Of a DNA stretch of 64,000 nt, positions 30,318 through 39,849 are shown one piece after another. The position numbers were made by a program, and so were the translations under genes. Position 1 is the first letter of the stretch; every line of letters begins with the position of its first letter. Below the pieces are notes generated by a model that was given only the letters and a program-made list of their open reading frames with translations, ran no database searches and was not told the origin of the DNA. Source of the stretch: Leptolyngbya sp. PLA1 (GTDB lineage: Bacteria; Planctomycetota; Phycisphaerae; Phycisphaerales; UBA1924); assembly GCA_021405315.1 (NCBI GenBank), contig QWIH01000001.1, forward strand, positions 62,001 through 126,000, written 5' to 3'.

Positions 30318-31958
30318 TCACGGCTTCTTGCGGACATCCGCGTCCTGGAGCGCCCGCTCGAGGTTCCGGCCGGTGATCTCGAGGACTGTGATCAGCTTGC
30401 CGGACTTGTCGCGGAGCTCGACCTGGCCCCCGACGAGGTCCGTGTCGTCGGGCCAGAAGTCGGGGAGCTGGGCCTGCGCGCCGGACTCACCGGCCTCGAT
30501 GGCGCTGGCGCGGCGTTCGGTGCGGTCGAGTTCGCGGAGCAGACGTTCACGGTACTTGGCGAGCTTCGTGAGCTCGCTGGAAGCGATGGAGGTGGACTGA
30601 GGGCCGGGCTGACCCGTGGGAGACCAGGAGCCGCCGGCGATACGGGCGCGGACGGCGCGGACAGCGGCGTCGAGTTGCGGATCCTTTAGGTAGGAGAGGA
30701 CGGCGTCGGCGTCGGTCCAGTTGGGGGTTTCGGTGCCCGGGGCGGCGCCGGACATCAGGAGTTCCTGCTTGCGGCGGACTTCGAGCATGGCGAGGGTCTG
30801 TTCGTCGGTCATGGGGACGTAGAAGCCATCGGTGGGATCGACGCCCCACGAGGCGGAGTCGTCCTTGCGGGTGATGCTTCTGCCGCTGGGGAGGTAGTAG
30901 CCCTGCTCGGTGATCTTGAGCTCGGAGCCCTGGCCGCTGGAGAGTTCGAGCACGGACTGGACGCTGCCCTTGCCGAAGGAGCGGGTGCCGACGGCGATGG
31001 CGCGGTTGTTCTCGGTGAGCGCCCCGGCGAGGACCTCGCTGGCGGAAGCGGACTGGGCGTTGAGGAGGATGGCGATGGGGAAGTCCGGGAGCGTGCCGGG
31101 CTGCTCCGCGCGGCGGACGACCTCCGGGAACGAGCGGCCCCGTGTGGAGACGATGACACCCTCGGAGAGGAAGAGATCGGCGATGGCTTCCGCCTCATCG
31201 AGGAGGCCCCCCGGGTTGAACCTGAGGTCCAGGACCAGGCCCTTGAGGGCGCCGGACTCGGCGCCGGCGGAGCGGAGGGCGGCGAGGATTTCTTCGGAGC
31301 AGCGCGGGGTGAACTGCACGAGTCTGACGTAGGCGATGCCTGCGGCCGGGTCGATGGTGTAGTCCCAGGCGTTGGGGTCGGATGAAGCGCGGTGAACGCC
31401 CTTCACGGAGCGAGTCTTGATCCGGTCGCGGGTGATCTCGAAGGGGAGTCGCTCGCCCTTGCGTTCGATGACGAAGCGGACGACGGTGCCGGGTTCGCCC
31501 AGGAGCATGTCGATGCAGTCGTCGACGCTCACGTTGTACGTGGATTTGCCCTCGATCTCGACGATGCGGTCGTCGGGCATGATGCCGGCGCGGAAGGCGG
31601 GGGAGTCCTCGAGCGGGGAGACGATGGTGAGCCAGCCCTCGAGCTGGTTGACCTGGGCTCCGATGCCGACGTACTCGCCGGTGAGGTCCTTGTTGAAGTC
31701 TCTCTTCTCGGAGGCGGGGACGTAGACGGTGTAGGGGTCATCGAGGGATTCGATCATGCCCCTGATCGCGCCCTCACGCAGCCGGGTGTCGTTGACCGGC
31801 TCCACGTACCGGCGGGCGAGCTCCTGGCGGACCTCGATGAGCTCGTCGAAGAAGGCGTAGTCGTCGCCCCTGCGGCCCAGCGCGAGCGTGGAACCGATGA
31901 CGGCGATGCCCAGGACGCCAACCAGGGAGAGGTCGATGATCGCGCGGCTCTTGCTCAC
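30318..31958 (-). CDS. S41-family C-terminal processing peptidase
   Basis: 546 residues from a GTG with AGGAG 7 nt upstream. A membrane anchor (IIDLSLVGVLGIAVIGSTLAL) places the enzyme in the periplasm. A PDZ domain follows (GIGAQVNQLEGWLTIVSPL; GIMPDDRIVEIEG), then the S41 protease domain with the nucleophile in NAQSASASEVLAGAL and the catalytic lysine in SFGKGSVQS. The C-terminal 150 residues are charged and helical and longer than in typical CtpA. Such enzymes trim or degrade periplasmic proteins from the C-terminus. Co-transcription with tsaD is suggested by the 4-nt gap. Confidence 0.93.
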   Translation of the reverse strand: MSKSRAIIDLSLVGVLGIAVIGSTLALGRRGDDYAFFDELIEVRQELARRYVEPVNDTRLREGAIRGMIESLDDPYTVYVPASEKRDFNKDLTGEYVGIGAQVNQLEGWLTIVSPLEDSPAFRAGIMPDDRIVEIEGKSTYNVSVDDCIDMLLGEPGTVVRFVIERKGERLPFEITRDRIKTRSVKGVHRASSDPNAWDYTIDPAAGIAYVRLVQFTPRCSEEILAALRSAGAESGALKGLVLDLRFNPGGLLDEAEAIADLFLSEGVIVSTRGRSFPEVVRRAEQPGTLPDFPIAILLNAQSASASEVLAGALTENNRAIAVGTRSFGKGSVQSVLELSSGQGSELKITEQGYYLPSGRSITRKDDSASWGVDPTDGFYVPMTDEQTLAMLEVRRKQELLMSGAAPGTETPNWTDADAVLSYLKDPQLDAAVRAVRARIAGGSWSPTGQPGPQSTSIASSELTKLAKYRERLLRELDRTERRASAIEAGESGAQAQLPDFWPDDTDLVGGQVELRDKSGKLITVLEITGRNLERALQDADVRKKP

Positions 31959-32096
31959 GGCGTTGCTCCTGCGGGCCGGCGACTCGGCCCCTTGGGGCGT
32001 TCGCGGTGCGTGCCTCCGCTCCGCGGCGCTCACCGATCGTATGGCGAGGGCCGGGCGCATGGCGGGGGCTCGGGTCATACCATCCGCCCGCACTTC

Positions 32097-33515
32097 ATGG
32101 CCAAAGAACGAACCGAACTTGATGTCGCGTCAGAGCGGGCGGTGCTCGCGGCGGTGCGACTTCCCGACTCGAAGTATGACCAGCGGGATCCCTTCGGGGA
32201 GCTGCGGGCGCTCGCCGAGCAGGCGGGCGCGATCGTGGTGGGGGAGTGCACCCAGCGGCTGGAGCGGCCCGTGGCCGGGACGTACATGGGCGTGGGGAAG
32301 CTGGAAGAGTTGAAGGGGCTGTGCGAGGAACTGGGCGCGACCAGCGTGATCTTCGACCACGATCTGTCGCCCCGGCAGATTGCGAACATCGAGAAGCAAA
32401 CGGGCCGGAAGATCGTGGACAGGTCGGAGCTGATCCTGGACATCTTCGCGGGTCGTGCGACGACGCGAGAGGCGCAGTTGCAGGTCGAGCTCGCCCAGCT
32501 CGAGTACACGTTCCCCAGGCTGCGGGCCATGTGGGACCATCTGGAACGGATCGTGGGCGGGGGCGGGCTCACGGGCATCGGCACGCGCGGTCCTGGCGAG
32601 CAGCAGCTCGAGATCGACCGGCGACTGGTGCAGCGTCGCAAGCTCGCGCTTCAGCGGGAACTGGCGGAGATTCAGTCCAGGCGGCGGCGCGAGGTGGCGG
32701 CCCGCAAGCGTGAGCACTTCACGGTGGGGATCGTCGGCTATACGAACGCGGGGAAGAGCACGCTTTTCAACGCGCTGACCGCGGGCGGCGCGTACGCGGA
32801 CGATCGGCTGTTCGCGACGCTCGTCAGCCGTACGAGGGCGTGGGACCTGGGCGGTGGGCTGGAGGTCATGCTGTCGGACACGGTGGGGTTCGTGCGGGAC
32901 ATCCCGCACCACCTGGTGGCCTCGTTCAGGGCGACGCTGGAGGAGGCGACGCACGCGGATGTGCTGCTGATCGTTCTGGACGTGTCGGACGAGGCGGCGG
33001 AGATGCAGTTCGGCACGGTGAACGCGGTGCTGGACGACCTGTTCGAGCAGATCGAGACCTCCGGGCACGAGGAGGACCGGCTGTGGGCCAGGCCCGAGCG
33101 AATCCTCCTGCTGAACAAGTGCGATCTTCTGAAGGACAACGCGGCGGTGCTGGCCTGGCAGGGGGCGGTGCCGGGGGCGATGGCGATCTCGGCGCTGGCG
33201 CGCGAGGACGGGACGCCGGGGCTCGGGATCGAGGCGCTTCGGGCGCGCGTTCGGGCCATCGCGACGGGCGACATCGGGGTGTTTGACGTGACGGTGCCGC
33301 TGGCGGACAGCAAGACCGTGCACCTGATCGAGACCCGGGGGCAGGTGCTGGAGCGAACGTACGGCGAGGGCGTCGTGACGCTGCGGGCGAGGATCGGGAA
33401 GCGTCAGCTCGCGCAGTTGCGGTCGCTGGGTGCGAGGCTGGAACTGGCGGACGAGTCCGGGGCGCGTGTGGAGCTGGAGCCGGTGGCGAAGACGGCGCGC
33501 CGGCCGGGGTGGTGA
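32097..33515 (+). CDS. hflX: GTPase HflX
   Basis: 472 residues. Ribosome-associated GTPase that splits stalled or heat-damaged ribosomes. The N-terminal HflX domain (DSKYDQRDPFGELRALAEQA; GVGKLEELK; VIFDHDLSPRQIANIEK) and a helical linker (GPGEQQLEIDRR) precede the G domain: G1 GYTNAGKSTLFN, G3 DTVGF, G4 NKCD. A C-terminal domain of about 80 residues completes the common length. No Shine-Dalgarno sequence precedes the ATG at 32097, which is the only start compatible with the family N-terminus. Confidence 0.96.
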   Translation: MAKERTELDVASERAVLAAVRLPDSKYDQRDPFGELRALAEQAGAIVVGECTQRLERPVAGTYMGVGKLEELKGLCEELGATSVIFDHDLSPRQIANIEKQTGRKIVDRSELILDIFAGRATTREAQLQVELAQLEYTFPRLRAMWDHLERIVGGGGLTGIGTRGPGEQQLEIDRRLVQRRKLALQRELAEIQSRRRREVAARKREHFTVGIVGYTNAGKSTLFNALTAGGAYADDRLFATLVSRTRAWDLGGGLEVMLSDTVGFVRDIPHHLVASFRATLEEATHADVLLIVLDVSDEAAEMQFGTVNAVLDDLFEQIETSGHEEDRLWARPERILLLNKCDLLKDNAAVLAWQGAVPGAMAISALAREDGTPGLGIEALRARVRAIATGDIGVFDVTVPLADSKTVHLIETRGQVLERTYGEGVVTLRARIGKRQLAQLRSLGARLELADESGARVELEPVAKTARRPGW

Positions 33516-33530
33516 GCGTGGGAGAGGGAC

Positions 33531-34706
33531 TCAGGCGTTTGGGCGCTGAAGGCGGAAGGCCATGGGGAGGACCTTGGCCGGGCCGCTGCCGTCGAACGCG
33601 CTGAACTGACCGCCGGAGAAGAGCGAGGCGGCGCCGTAGGCACCGTCCTTTCGGAGGGCGTAGAACTTGAGGTCGAAGTTGGGGGTGCCGTCGGGCCGGA
33701 GGAGGCGTTTTTCCTTTGTGTGCTTGACGATGTAGTCGCACATGGCGAGGCAGGCCTCGGTGGGGGACATCCCGCGCTCCATGAAGTCGACGATGCGGGC
33801 GGATGCGCAGGTGGTGATGTTGGCCTCGCCCCGTCCGGTACTGCCCGCGGCGCCGATGTCGTTGTCGCAGTAGTTGCCGGCGCCGATGATGGGAGAGTCG
33901 CCGACGCGGCCCGGGATCTTCCAGTTCAGCCCGCTGGTGGAGGTGACGCTGGCGATGTCACCCCCGGCTGTGAGCGCGGAGCAGTGGACGGTGCCTGTGA
34001 CTTCCATGATGTAGGGCCGGGCTGAGGTCTTCTTGCGGAAGTCCGGCCCGTCGTTGGTGCGCGGGGTGTTGTCGTCTCCCGGGGCGGACTGCCAGGGGAG
34101 GAGGTCCCAGGTCTTGCCCGAGGGCGCGTCGCGTTCGTCGTCGTTGAGCCAGTCGTCGTCGCGGCTCATGTTGTGCTTCCAGTTGAGCCACTCGCGGCGG
34201 GCGTGGTCGGTGAGAAGGTCCTCGTGCCGGAAGCCCTTGGAGATGGCGAAGAGATACGCGCCCTCACCCACGAGCAGGCAGTGGTCGGTCTCGCGGAGCA
34301 CGCGGAGGGCGACCATGGCGGGGTTCTTGATGTTTCGGATGCCGGCGACGGCCCCGGACTTGTGCGTGGGCCCGTGCATGACGCAGGAGTCGAGCTCGAC
34401 GACGCCGTCGGCGTTGGGGAGGCCTCCGTAACCGACGGAGTCGTCGTTCGGATCGTCCTCGACGATGCGGACACCCTGCACGACGGCGTCCGCGGGGTCG
34501 TAGCCCTGGGCGAGGAGCTCCGCGGCGCGGTCGCACGCGGGCCTGCCGTTGAGCGAGGCGATGACAACCGGTCCGCGCTTGTGGGGGTCGTTCGGGGCCT
34601 TGGCGTCACCTTGTGGCTGGTGAGCGCGGGCGTGCGCTTGGAGGACGCCGGCGGCGGCGAGCGCGGCGGATGCGGCGAGGAACGAGCGGCGTGAGGTGTG
34701 GTCCAT
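33531..34706 (-). CDS. Tat-exported isoaspartyl peptidase/asparaginase-family hydrolase
   Basis: 391 residues. The start shows a twin-arginine signal (TSRRSFLAASAALAAAG). The mature part resembles Ntn hydrolases of the N4-(beta-N-acetylglucosaminyl)-L-asparaginase group: DAVVQGVRIVEDDPNDDSVGYGG early on, DSCVMHGPTHKSGAVAGI, then GTVHCSALTAGGDIASVTST. In this family the Thr of the GT motif is exposed by autocleavage and serves as nucleophile. GRVGDSPIIGAGNYCDN matches the usual second-subunit binding loop. It should act outside the cytoplasm on glycosylated asparagine or isoaspartyl substrates. A TATTCT hexamer 6 nt upstream, with GTGACA 18 nt farther, supports the start at 34706. Confidence 0.9.
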   Translation of the reverse strand: MDHTSRRSFLAASAALAAAGVLQAHARAHQPQGDAKAPNDPHKRGPVVIASLNGRPACDRAAELLAQGYDPADAVVQGVRIVEDDPNDDSVGYGGLPNADGVVELDSCVMHGPTHKSGAVAGIRNIKNPAMVALRVLRETDHCLLVGEGAYLFAISKGFRHEDLLTDHARREWLNWKHNMSRDDDWLNDDERDAPSGKTWDLLPWQSAPGDDNTPRTNDGPDFRKKTSARPYIMEVTGTVHCSALTAGGDIASVTSTSGLNWKIPGRVGDSPIIGAGNYCDNDIGAAGSTGRGEANITTCASARIVDFMERGMSPTEACLAMCDYIVKHTKEKRLLRPDGTPNFDLKFYALRKDGAYGAASLFSGGQFSAFDGSGPAKVLPMAFRLQRPNA

Positions 34707-34712
34707 TGCCAC

Positions 34713-34718
34713 AGAATA
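34713..34718 (-). promoter_or_regulatory. -10 hexamer (TATTCT) of a likely leaderless gene
   Basis: Read on the minus strand, TATTCT is 6 nt before the ATG at 34706; GTGACA at 34737-34742 lies 18 nt farther upstream as a -35 (5 of 6 matches). This is the best formed of the leaderless promoters in the window. Confidence 0.5.
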
Positions 34719-34738
34719 CCGGATGCGCGGGGGACCTG

Positions 34739-35512
34739 TCACACCAGGCCGAAGCCGAGGGCGATGGCGAACAGCCCCAGGGCGACCGCGACGATGAGGC
34801 GAACCGAGCGGATGGTGACCTTGCGAACCAGGCGACTGCCCAGAAGGGTTCCGGCGAGGGCTGCGGCGCTGGCGGCGGCGACGAGCGGCCAGGGGATGTG
34901 CTCGTGCGAGGATCGGATCTGGAGCGAGTACACACCGAGGCGGGAGAAGTCCACGGCGCAGGAACAGACGATGCCGGTGGCGATGAACTGCTCCTTGGTG
35001 AGTCCGCACCTGATGAGGAACGCGGCGCGGAGCGCGCCCTGATGGCCGGAAAGCCCGCCGAAGAAGCCGGAGACGGCTCCACCGATGGGGAGCCACCTGC
35101 GGTCGAAGGCGAGGCGGTCGAAGGCGGGAAGGAACTCGATGACTGAGAAGAGGAAGATGACCGAGGCGATGGCAGCCTTGACGGGAGAGATGCTGTGCTC
35201 TCCGCCGGCGAGGGTGTAGGTGGTGAGCGGTGCGGCGTGTCCGAGGGATGAGAGCAGCCACGCCCCGAGCAGGGCGGCGACAAGCGCGGCGGGGAGAAAC
35301 CCCAGGAGCGTTCGGGCGTGGGCGGATCGGGCGGTGAGGGCGAGCTTGAAGAGGTTGTTCACGAAGTGGACGACGGCGGTGGCGGCGATGGCGATCTCGA
35401 GGGGAAAGAAGATCGCGAATGCGGGCATGAGGAGCGTGCCCAGCCCGAAGCCTGAGAAGAAGGTGAGTCCCGAGGCGAGGAGTGCGACGGCGCAGACGAG
35501 GGCGTAGTCCAT
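34739..35512 (-). CDS. TSUP-family (TauE/SafE) membrane permease
   Basis: 257 residues, about eight hydrophobic helices. N-terminal repeat: GLTFFSGFGLGTLLMPAFAI; second-half repeat: GGAVSGFFGGLSGHQGALRA. These two half-repeats are diagnostic of the sulfite/organosulfonate exporter family. The substrate is unknown (sulfite, sulfoacetate or others). It follows the aminotransferase gene after 27 nt on the same strand; the link may be only positional. Confidence 0.9.
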   Translation of the reverse strand: MDYALVCAVALLASGLTFFSGFGLGTLLMPAFAIFFPLEIAIAATAVVHFVNNLFKLALTARSAHARTLLGFLPAALVAALLGAWLLSSLGHAAPLTTYTLAGGEHSISPVKAAIASVIFLFSVIEFLPAFDRLAFDRRWLPIGGAVSGFFGGLSGHQGALRAAFLIRCGLTKEQFIATGIVCSCAVDFSRLGVYSLQIRSSHEHIPWPLVAAASAAALAGTLLGSRLVRKVTIRSVRLIVAVALGLFAIALGFGLV

Positions 35513-35539
35513 GAGCGATCCGTGGCGTCGCGGGGTGCC

Positions 35540-36793
35540 TCAGCGAAGCGAGGCGAGGAACGCCGCGAATCGGTCCATCCCCCTGTTGATCTGTTCTTCG
35601 GAGCAGGCGAAGGAGATGCGGAGGTGGTCCTTGCCGCAGCCGCCGAAGTCTTCGCCGGGGACGAAGGCGACGAGGGCCTCATCGAGGAGCGCCTCGGCGA
35701 GGTCGAGAGAGGTGAGGATTCGTCTGCCCGCGGGGGAGGTCCTGCCGAAGTAGGAGGAGACGTTGGGGAAGGCGTAGAACGCGCCGGTGGCCGGGGAGGT
35801 CTTGAGTCCCGGGATGGCGGCGAGCCGGGCGTTGATGACCTTGGCGCGGTTGGCGAAGGCCTGTCGCATGCGCTCCACTTCGGCATCACACTCGCGCAGA
35901 GCCACGGGGATGGCGGGGTAGATGAACGAGGTGATGTTGGTTGAAATCTGCGCCTGAAGCGTTCCCATGGCGGCGATGAACTTGCGGCCCCAGTCGCCCG
36001 AGGTGCCGGTGTAGCCGATGCGCCAGCCAGTCATGGCGTAGGCCTTGGAAAGGCCGTTGATGGTGATGGTGCGCTCGGCGATTTCCGGGATGCTCCCGAT
36101 CGAGAAGTGGGGGATGCCCGCGTAGGTGATCTTCTCGTAGATCTCGTCGGAGAGGACGACGAGGTCGGGGGCGATGGTCTTGACAGCGTGCTCCACGACC
36201 CGGGCGATGGCTCGGAGGTGGTCTGGCGGGTACATCGTGCCGCAGGGGTTGCTCGGTGAGTTGAGCAGGAGGATTCGGGAGCGTGGGGTGATGGCGGCCT
36301 CAATCTGCTCCGGGGATGCCAGGAAGCCCGAGGCGGGGCCGGTGGGGACTTCGACGACCTTTCCCCCCGCGAGTTCGGAGAGGGGTGCGTAGGAAACCCA
36401 GGCCGGGACGGGGAGGATGACCTCCTGCGGAGCCTGGCCGGGCGGGGGCGGGTCCAGGAGGCAGTGGAGCGCGACGTAGAGCTGGTGCTTGCCACCTGCT
36501 CCGATGGCGACGTTGTCTGGGGTGCAGTTCGGGATGCCGTTGTCGGTGGTGAGCTTGCGGGCGATGGCGGCTCGGCTGTCGGGGTCACCCAGGGTCGGCA
36601 TGTACTTCGTCATGCCGGCGGACAGGGCGCGGATCGCGGCGTCCTTGACGACTGCCGGCGTGTCGAAGTCGGGCTCTCCGGCGGCGAACGAGAGCACGTC
36701 CTTGCCCGCCCTCTGCATGGCCTTCGCGCGGTTCATGAAAGCGACCGTCATCGAGGGCCGGAGGGTCGTGACGCGTTGAGCGATGGTTGGCAT
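35540..36793 (-). CDS. Class I/II pyridoxal-phosphate aminotransferase (aspartate aminotransferase-like)
   Basis: 417 residues starting MPTIAQRVTTLRPS. Fold type I markers: FAAGEPDFDTPAVVKDAA, GAGGKHQLY, NSPSNPCGTMY (substrate/PLP Asn), LSDEIYEKI (PLP Asp and Tyr), the Schiff-base lysine in NGLSKAYAMTGWRIGY, and the carboxylate-binding Arg in HLRISFACS. The sequence type is that of the bacterial AspAT Ib group (AspC/AatA), which may also accept prephenate. It is transcribed divergently from lnt with a 47-nt gap. Confidence 0.93.
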   Translation of the reverse strand: MPTIAQRVTTLRPSMTVAFMNRAKAMQRAGKDVLSFAAGEPDFDTPAVVKDAAIRALSAGMTKYMPTLGDPDSRAAIARKLTTDNGIPNCTPDNVAIGAGGKHQLYVALHCLLDPPPPGQAPQEVILPVPAWVSYAPLSELAGGKVVEVPTGPASGFLASPEQIEAAITPRSRILLLNSPSNPCGTMYPPDHLRAIARVVEHAVKTIAPDLVVLSDEIYEKITYAGIPHFSIGSIPEIAERTITINGLSKAYAMTGWRIGYTGTSGDWGRKFIAAMGTLQAQISTNITSFIYPAIPVALRECDAEVERMRQAFANRAKVINARLAAIPGLKTSPATGAFYAFPNVSSYFGRTSPAGRRILTSLDLAEALLDEALVAFVPGEDFGGCGKDHLRISFACSEEQINRGMDRFAAFLASLR

Positions 36794-36840
36794 GACGGAA
36801 AAAGGGTAGTCCGGCTGGCGGGATACGCTGGCGGCGAGGC

Positions 36841-38541
36841 GTGACCACGGAAACAACGCACAAGCGAGGGAGGTGGTGGGCCTGTCCGGCCGCGGGGCTG
36901 GCGCACGCGGGGCTCATGTATGCAGCCGGGCCGGGCCCGGGGTGGTGGTGGCTCGCGCTGGCGGCGGGGGTGCCTCTGATGTGGGCCGCGGCGGGCACGG
37001 AGCAGCGCTGGTGGCGAGCGTGGCTGCTCACGGCGGCTGGGGTGCTGCCCCTGTGGCTCGCGTGGGAGTGGTGGGTGCTCGACGTGTCGGAGCTGGGCAT
37101 GGCACCCCTGGCGGTCATCGTGTCGCTTCTGGTGGCAGCCTACGTGCCGCTCGTGGCATGGCTGCGTCGGCGGCTGCCCGGCGTGCCGTGGGTGGTGCTC
37201 GCGGCGACGGCGTGGACGGGGATGGAGTTCGCGCGGGGTGAGATCATCATGGACGGGTACGCGTGGGGGTTCGCGGCTCACCCTTTGATCGACGCGCCCG
37301 TGCTGGCGGCGCCGGCGGCGTGGGGCGGTTTCTATCTCGTGTCGCTGCTGGTCGCGCTGCTGGGCGCGGCGATGGTTGACGCGAGGGCGAGGCCCGCGCG
37401 AGCGGCGGCGGTCGGCGCCGCGGTGCTCGGGTTGTGTGCCGCGGCATGGTGGGGGGGGAAGGACGCCCCCGCCGGAGAGATCGTGAAGGTGGCGGCGGTG
37501 CAGACCAACCTGCCGCAGAGCAACAAGCTTGATTGGACGCTGGAGGACGAGGTGCGTGACATGGCGCGCTTCGAGGCCCTGACGCGGCGTGCATCGGAAG
37601 CCGGGCCGGCGCTGATCGCGTGGCCGGAGACGATGATGCCCGGTCTCACGCTGGAGCCGGACGCGGTGCGGGTGCTGGCGAGTCTGGAGTGGAAGCTGGC
37701 GGATGGGAGCGCGTTGCCCGGAGACGCCTTCGCACGACGACTGGCGTCGTTGCAGCAGGAGATCGGCGTGCCCATGCTCGTGGGCGAGGAAGCGCGGGTC
37801 GGCACCCGGGTGGAACGGGGGAGAGACGGGGGGCTGGGTGTTCCCTGTGATCGGCGGTACAACAGCGTGTACGTGGTCGCGGGCGGGCGTGTCGGGGCGG
37901 CACGGTACGACAAGGTGAGGCTCACACCCTTCGGCGAGACGATGCCGTACATCCGTGCCTGGCCCTGGCTGCAGCAGCAGATGCTGGACCTTGGCGCGGG
38001 GGGCATGACGTTTGACCTGAGCGCGGGCTCGGAGCTCACGGTCTTTGAGGTGGGGCGCGGTGGAACCAAGCTGCGGGCGGTCACGCCGGTCTGCTTCGAG
38101 AGCACGGAGGCCTCGCTGTGCCGCCGGATGGTGTACGAGGGTGGCGAACGTCGGGCGGACCTGATCGTGAACGTGACGAATGACGGGTGGTTCGGGGCGA
38201 GTCGCGTGGGGCGGCTGCAGCACCTGCACGCGGCGAGGTGGAGGAGCCTGGAAACAGGCACGCCCACGCTGCGTGCGGCAAACACCGGCGTAAGCGCCGT
38301 GATCGACCGGCGGGGCGGGCTCATCGCGGCGGGCGTCGATGGCGCCCCCGGTGCGATGTGGCAGGACGGGGTGCTCACCGCGTCGGTCGAACTTCCCCGG
38401 GGCGCGACGGCGTACGCATTCGTCGGGGACGCGGCGGGTTGGGGCAGCCTCGGCGTGCTGGGGGGCCTTGTGGCGTTGGGTTTGGTGAAGGGGAGAGTTG
38501 CGAACTCCATCGGGCGGGGCCTGAAGACCGATAATCGGTGA
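36841..38541 (+). CDS. lnt: Apolipoprotein N-acyltransferase
   Basis: 566 residues from a GTG. Adds the third acyl chain to lipoproteins at the outer face of the inner membrane. An N-terminal block of five to six helices precedes a nitrilase domain with the complete triad: Glu in AWPETMMPG, Lys in YDKVRLTPFGE and Cys in TPVCFES. A final helix (AGWGSLGVLGGLVALGLV) ends the protein. It is relevant to the several lipoproteins of the window. The next gene, itself a lipoprotein, starts 23 nt after the stop. Confidence 0.95.
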   Translation: MTTETTHKRGRWWACPAAGLAHAGLMYAAGPGPGWWWLALAAGVPLMWAAAGTEQRWWRAWLLTAAGVLPLWLAWEWWVLDVSELGMAPLAVIVSLLVAAYVPLVAWLRRRLPGVPWVVLAATAWTGMEFARGEIIMDGYAWGFAAHPLIDAPVLAAPAAWGGFYLVSLLVALLGAAMVDARARPARAAAVGAAVLGLCAAAWWGGKDAPAGEIVKVAAVQTNLPQSNKLDWTLEDEVRDMARFEALTRRASEAGPALIAWPETMMPGLTLEPDAVRVLASLEWKLADGSALPGDAFARRLASLQQEIGVPMLVGEEARVGTRVERGRDGGLGVPCDRRYNSVYVVAGGRVGAARYDKVRLTPFGETMPYIRAWPWLQQQMLDLGAGGMTFDLSAGSELTVFEVGRGGTKLRAVTPVCFESTEASLCRRMVYEGGERRADLIVNVTNDGWFGASRVGRLQHLHAARWRSLETGTPTLRAANTGVSAVIDRRGGLIAAGVDGAPGAMWQDGVLTASVELPRGATAYAFVGDAAGWGSLGVLGGLVALGLVKGRVANSIGRGLKTDNR

Positions 38542-38564
38542 TGAAGACGACTGGAGGCACGGTC

Positions 38565-39644
38565 ATGCGCGGACAAGGCAGGGAGGTCGGGCGGCGGGTG
38601 CTGGCGGTGTGTGCGGTGCTTGCGCTCTCTGCGTGCGATGCCGGTCCCCCGGCGTCGAAGGCGCGGCCCGCGCAGGGCACGACTCCGCGGGCTGCGTCCT
38701 CCACGGAGGCGCCGACTCCCACGCTGTCAAAGTCAAAGACGCGCGAACTGGCGATCTCGATCATCGAGCAGGCGTCGAAGAGCGCCGACCCACAGGTGAG
38801 GGCCAACGCGGTGGAGGCGGCGGGCTTCTCCGCGACGCGATTGCGCGAAGTCGTGATGCGGGGACTGGCGGACCAGAGCCCCGCGGTGCGGTCGGTCGCG
38901 GCGATGACCGTGGCCCGGGCGGGACTGAACGAGCTCGCCGATGGCGTCTACCCGCTGCTGGGGGATGCGGAGCCTCACGTGCGGGCGTCCGCGATTCTCG
39001 CGATGGTCCGAACCGGACGGGACGTGGATCGCTCGCCGCTCGCGTCGATGCTGCTCGAGGACTCGTCGCCTTGGGTTCGGCGGCACGCGGCGTGGGTGCT
39101 GGGGGAGATCCGCGACGTGTCGGCGCTTCCCATGCTGAGGGCCGCGGCGGTCGATCCGCTGCCATCGGCGACGCGCGCGCAGGCCAAGCTCTTCCAGTTG
39201 CATGTCGCTGAGGCGATGGCCAAGCTGGGGGACGCGAAGGCGAGGCAGTCTCTTCGAGGGGCGCTGTATCCGTCGCAGCCCGAGGAACTCGAGGCGGTGG
39301 CGGTCGCCGTCGGGATGATCGCTCAGTTCAGGGATCGGGAGTCCTACGAGCAGGTCGCGCCGCTGGCAAAGTACAAGGACCGGGACGGGAACCCATACCC
39401 GGCGGAGATTCGTCTGGCGGTGGCGGCGGCGCTCGCGAGCCTGGGCGACCCCTCGCTGGCCAGGGTGGCAGACCCGTTCGCCTCGTCAACGGTGCCGGCG
39501 CAGCGGGCGCAGGCGGCGTTTGTGTACGCCGACGCGGGGGATGCGGAATCGTCCGCTCGTCTTCGGGTGCTCCTGCAGGATCCGGAAGAAGGCGTTCGCG
39601 TGGCCGCGGCGGGGGCGGTGCTGCGGGCGGGGGGAAGGCACTAG
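38565..39644 (+). CDS. HEAT-repeat lipoprotein
   Basis: 359 residues. The signal peptide ends in ALSAC, a lipobox. After a Ser/Thr/Pro linker come about seven HEAT-type helical repeats: VRANAVEAAGFSATRLREVV, VRSVAAMTVARAGLNELAD, VRASAILAMVRTGRDVD, VRRHAAWVLGEIRDVSALP and so on to VRVAAAGAVLRAG at the end. Such solenoids bind proteins. GGAGG at 38553-38557, 7 nt before the ATG at 38565, decides the start; another ATG at 38541 lies 5 nt after GATAAT and could give a leaderless, 8-residue longer form. Confidence 0.85.
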   Translation: MRGQGREVGRRVLAVCAVLALSACDAGPPASKARPAQGTTPRAASSTEAPTPTLSKSKTRELAISIIEQASKSADPQVRANAVEAAGFSATRLREVVMRGLADQSPAVRSVAAMTVARAGLNELADGVYPLLGDAEPHVRASAILAMVRTGRDVDRSPLASMLLEDSSPWVRRHAAWVLGEIRDVSALPMLRAAAVDPLPSATRAQAKLFQLHVAEAMAKLGDAKARQSLRGALYPSQPEELEAVAVAVGMIAQFRDRESYEQVAPLAKYKDRDGNPYPAEIRLAVAAALASLGDPSLARVADPFASSTVPAQRAQAAFVYADAGDAESSARLRVLLQDPEEGVRVAAAGAVLRAGGRH

Positions 39645-39721
39645 GCCGGGCTGCGGTGGGGGAGCGGGGGTGCTATATTTGCGGCAGCGACCGCTTCGGG
39701 CGGGCCCTGTTTGGGGCCGGT

Positions 39722-39751
39722 TTGACAGTGGGAGCCCGGATCGGGTATCAA
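39722..39751 (+). promoter_or_regulatory. Sigma-70 promoter for the coiled-coil membrane protein pair
   Basis: TTGACA (39722-39727), 18-nt spacer, TATCAA (39746-39751). The start would be near 39758, giving a leader of about 90 nt with a small hairpin (CCGCCCC/GGGCGG, 39766-39779). Confidence 0.6.
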
Positions 39752-39849
39752 ATGGCTGGTGTCCGCCCCGACGGGCGGCGAACGTGAACCGAGCCAGTGT
39801 GGAGCACCCCAAGGGCAGGAGCCCGCAGGGGCGTGAGTAGGAGTCAGCC

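Noticed and set aside
32130..33323. Minus-strand frame of 397 codons opposite hflX
   Set aside because: His/Arg-rich antisense of a GTPase gene; no motif.
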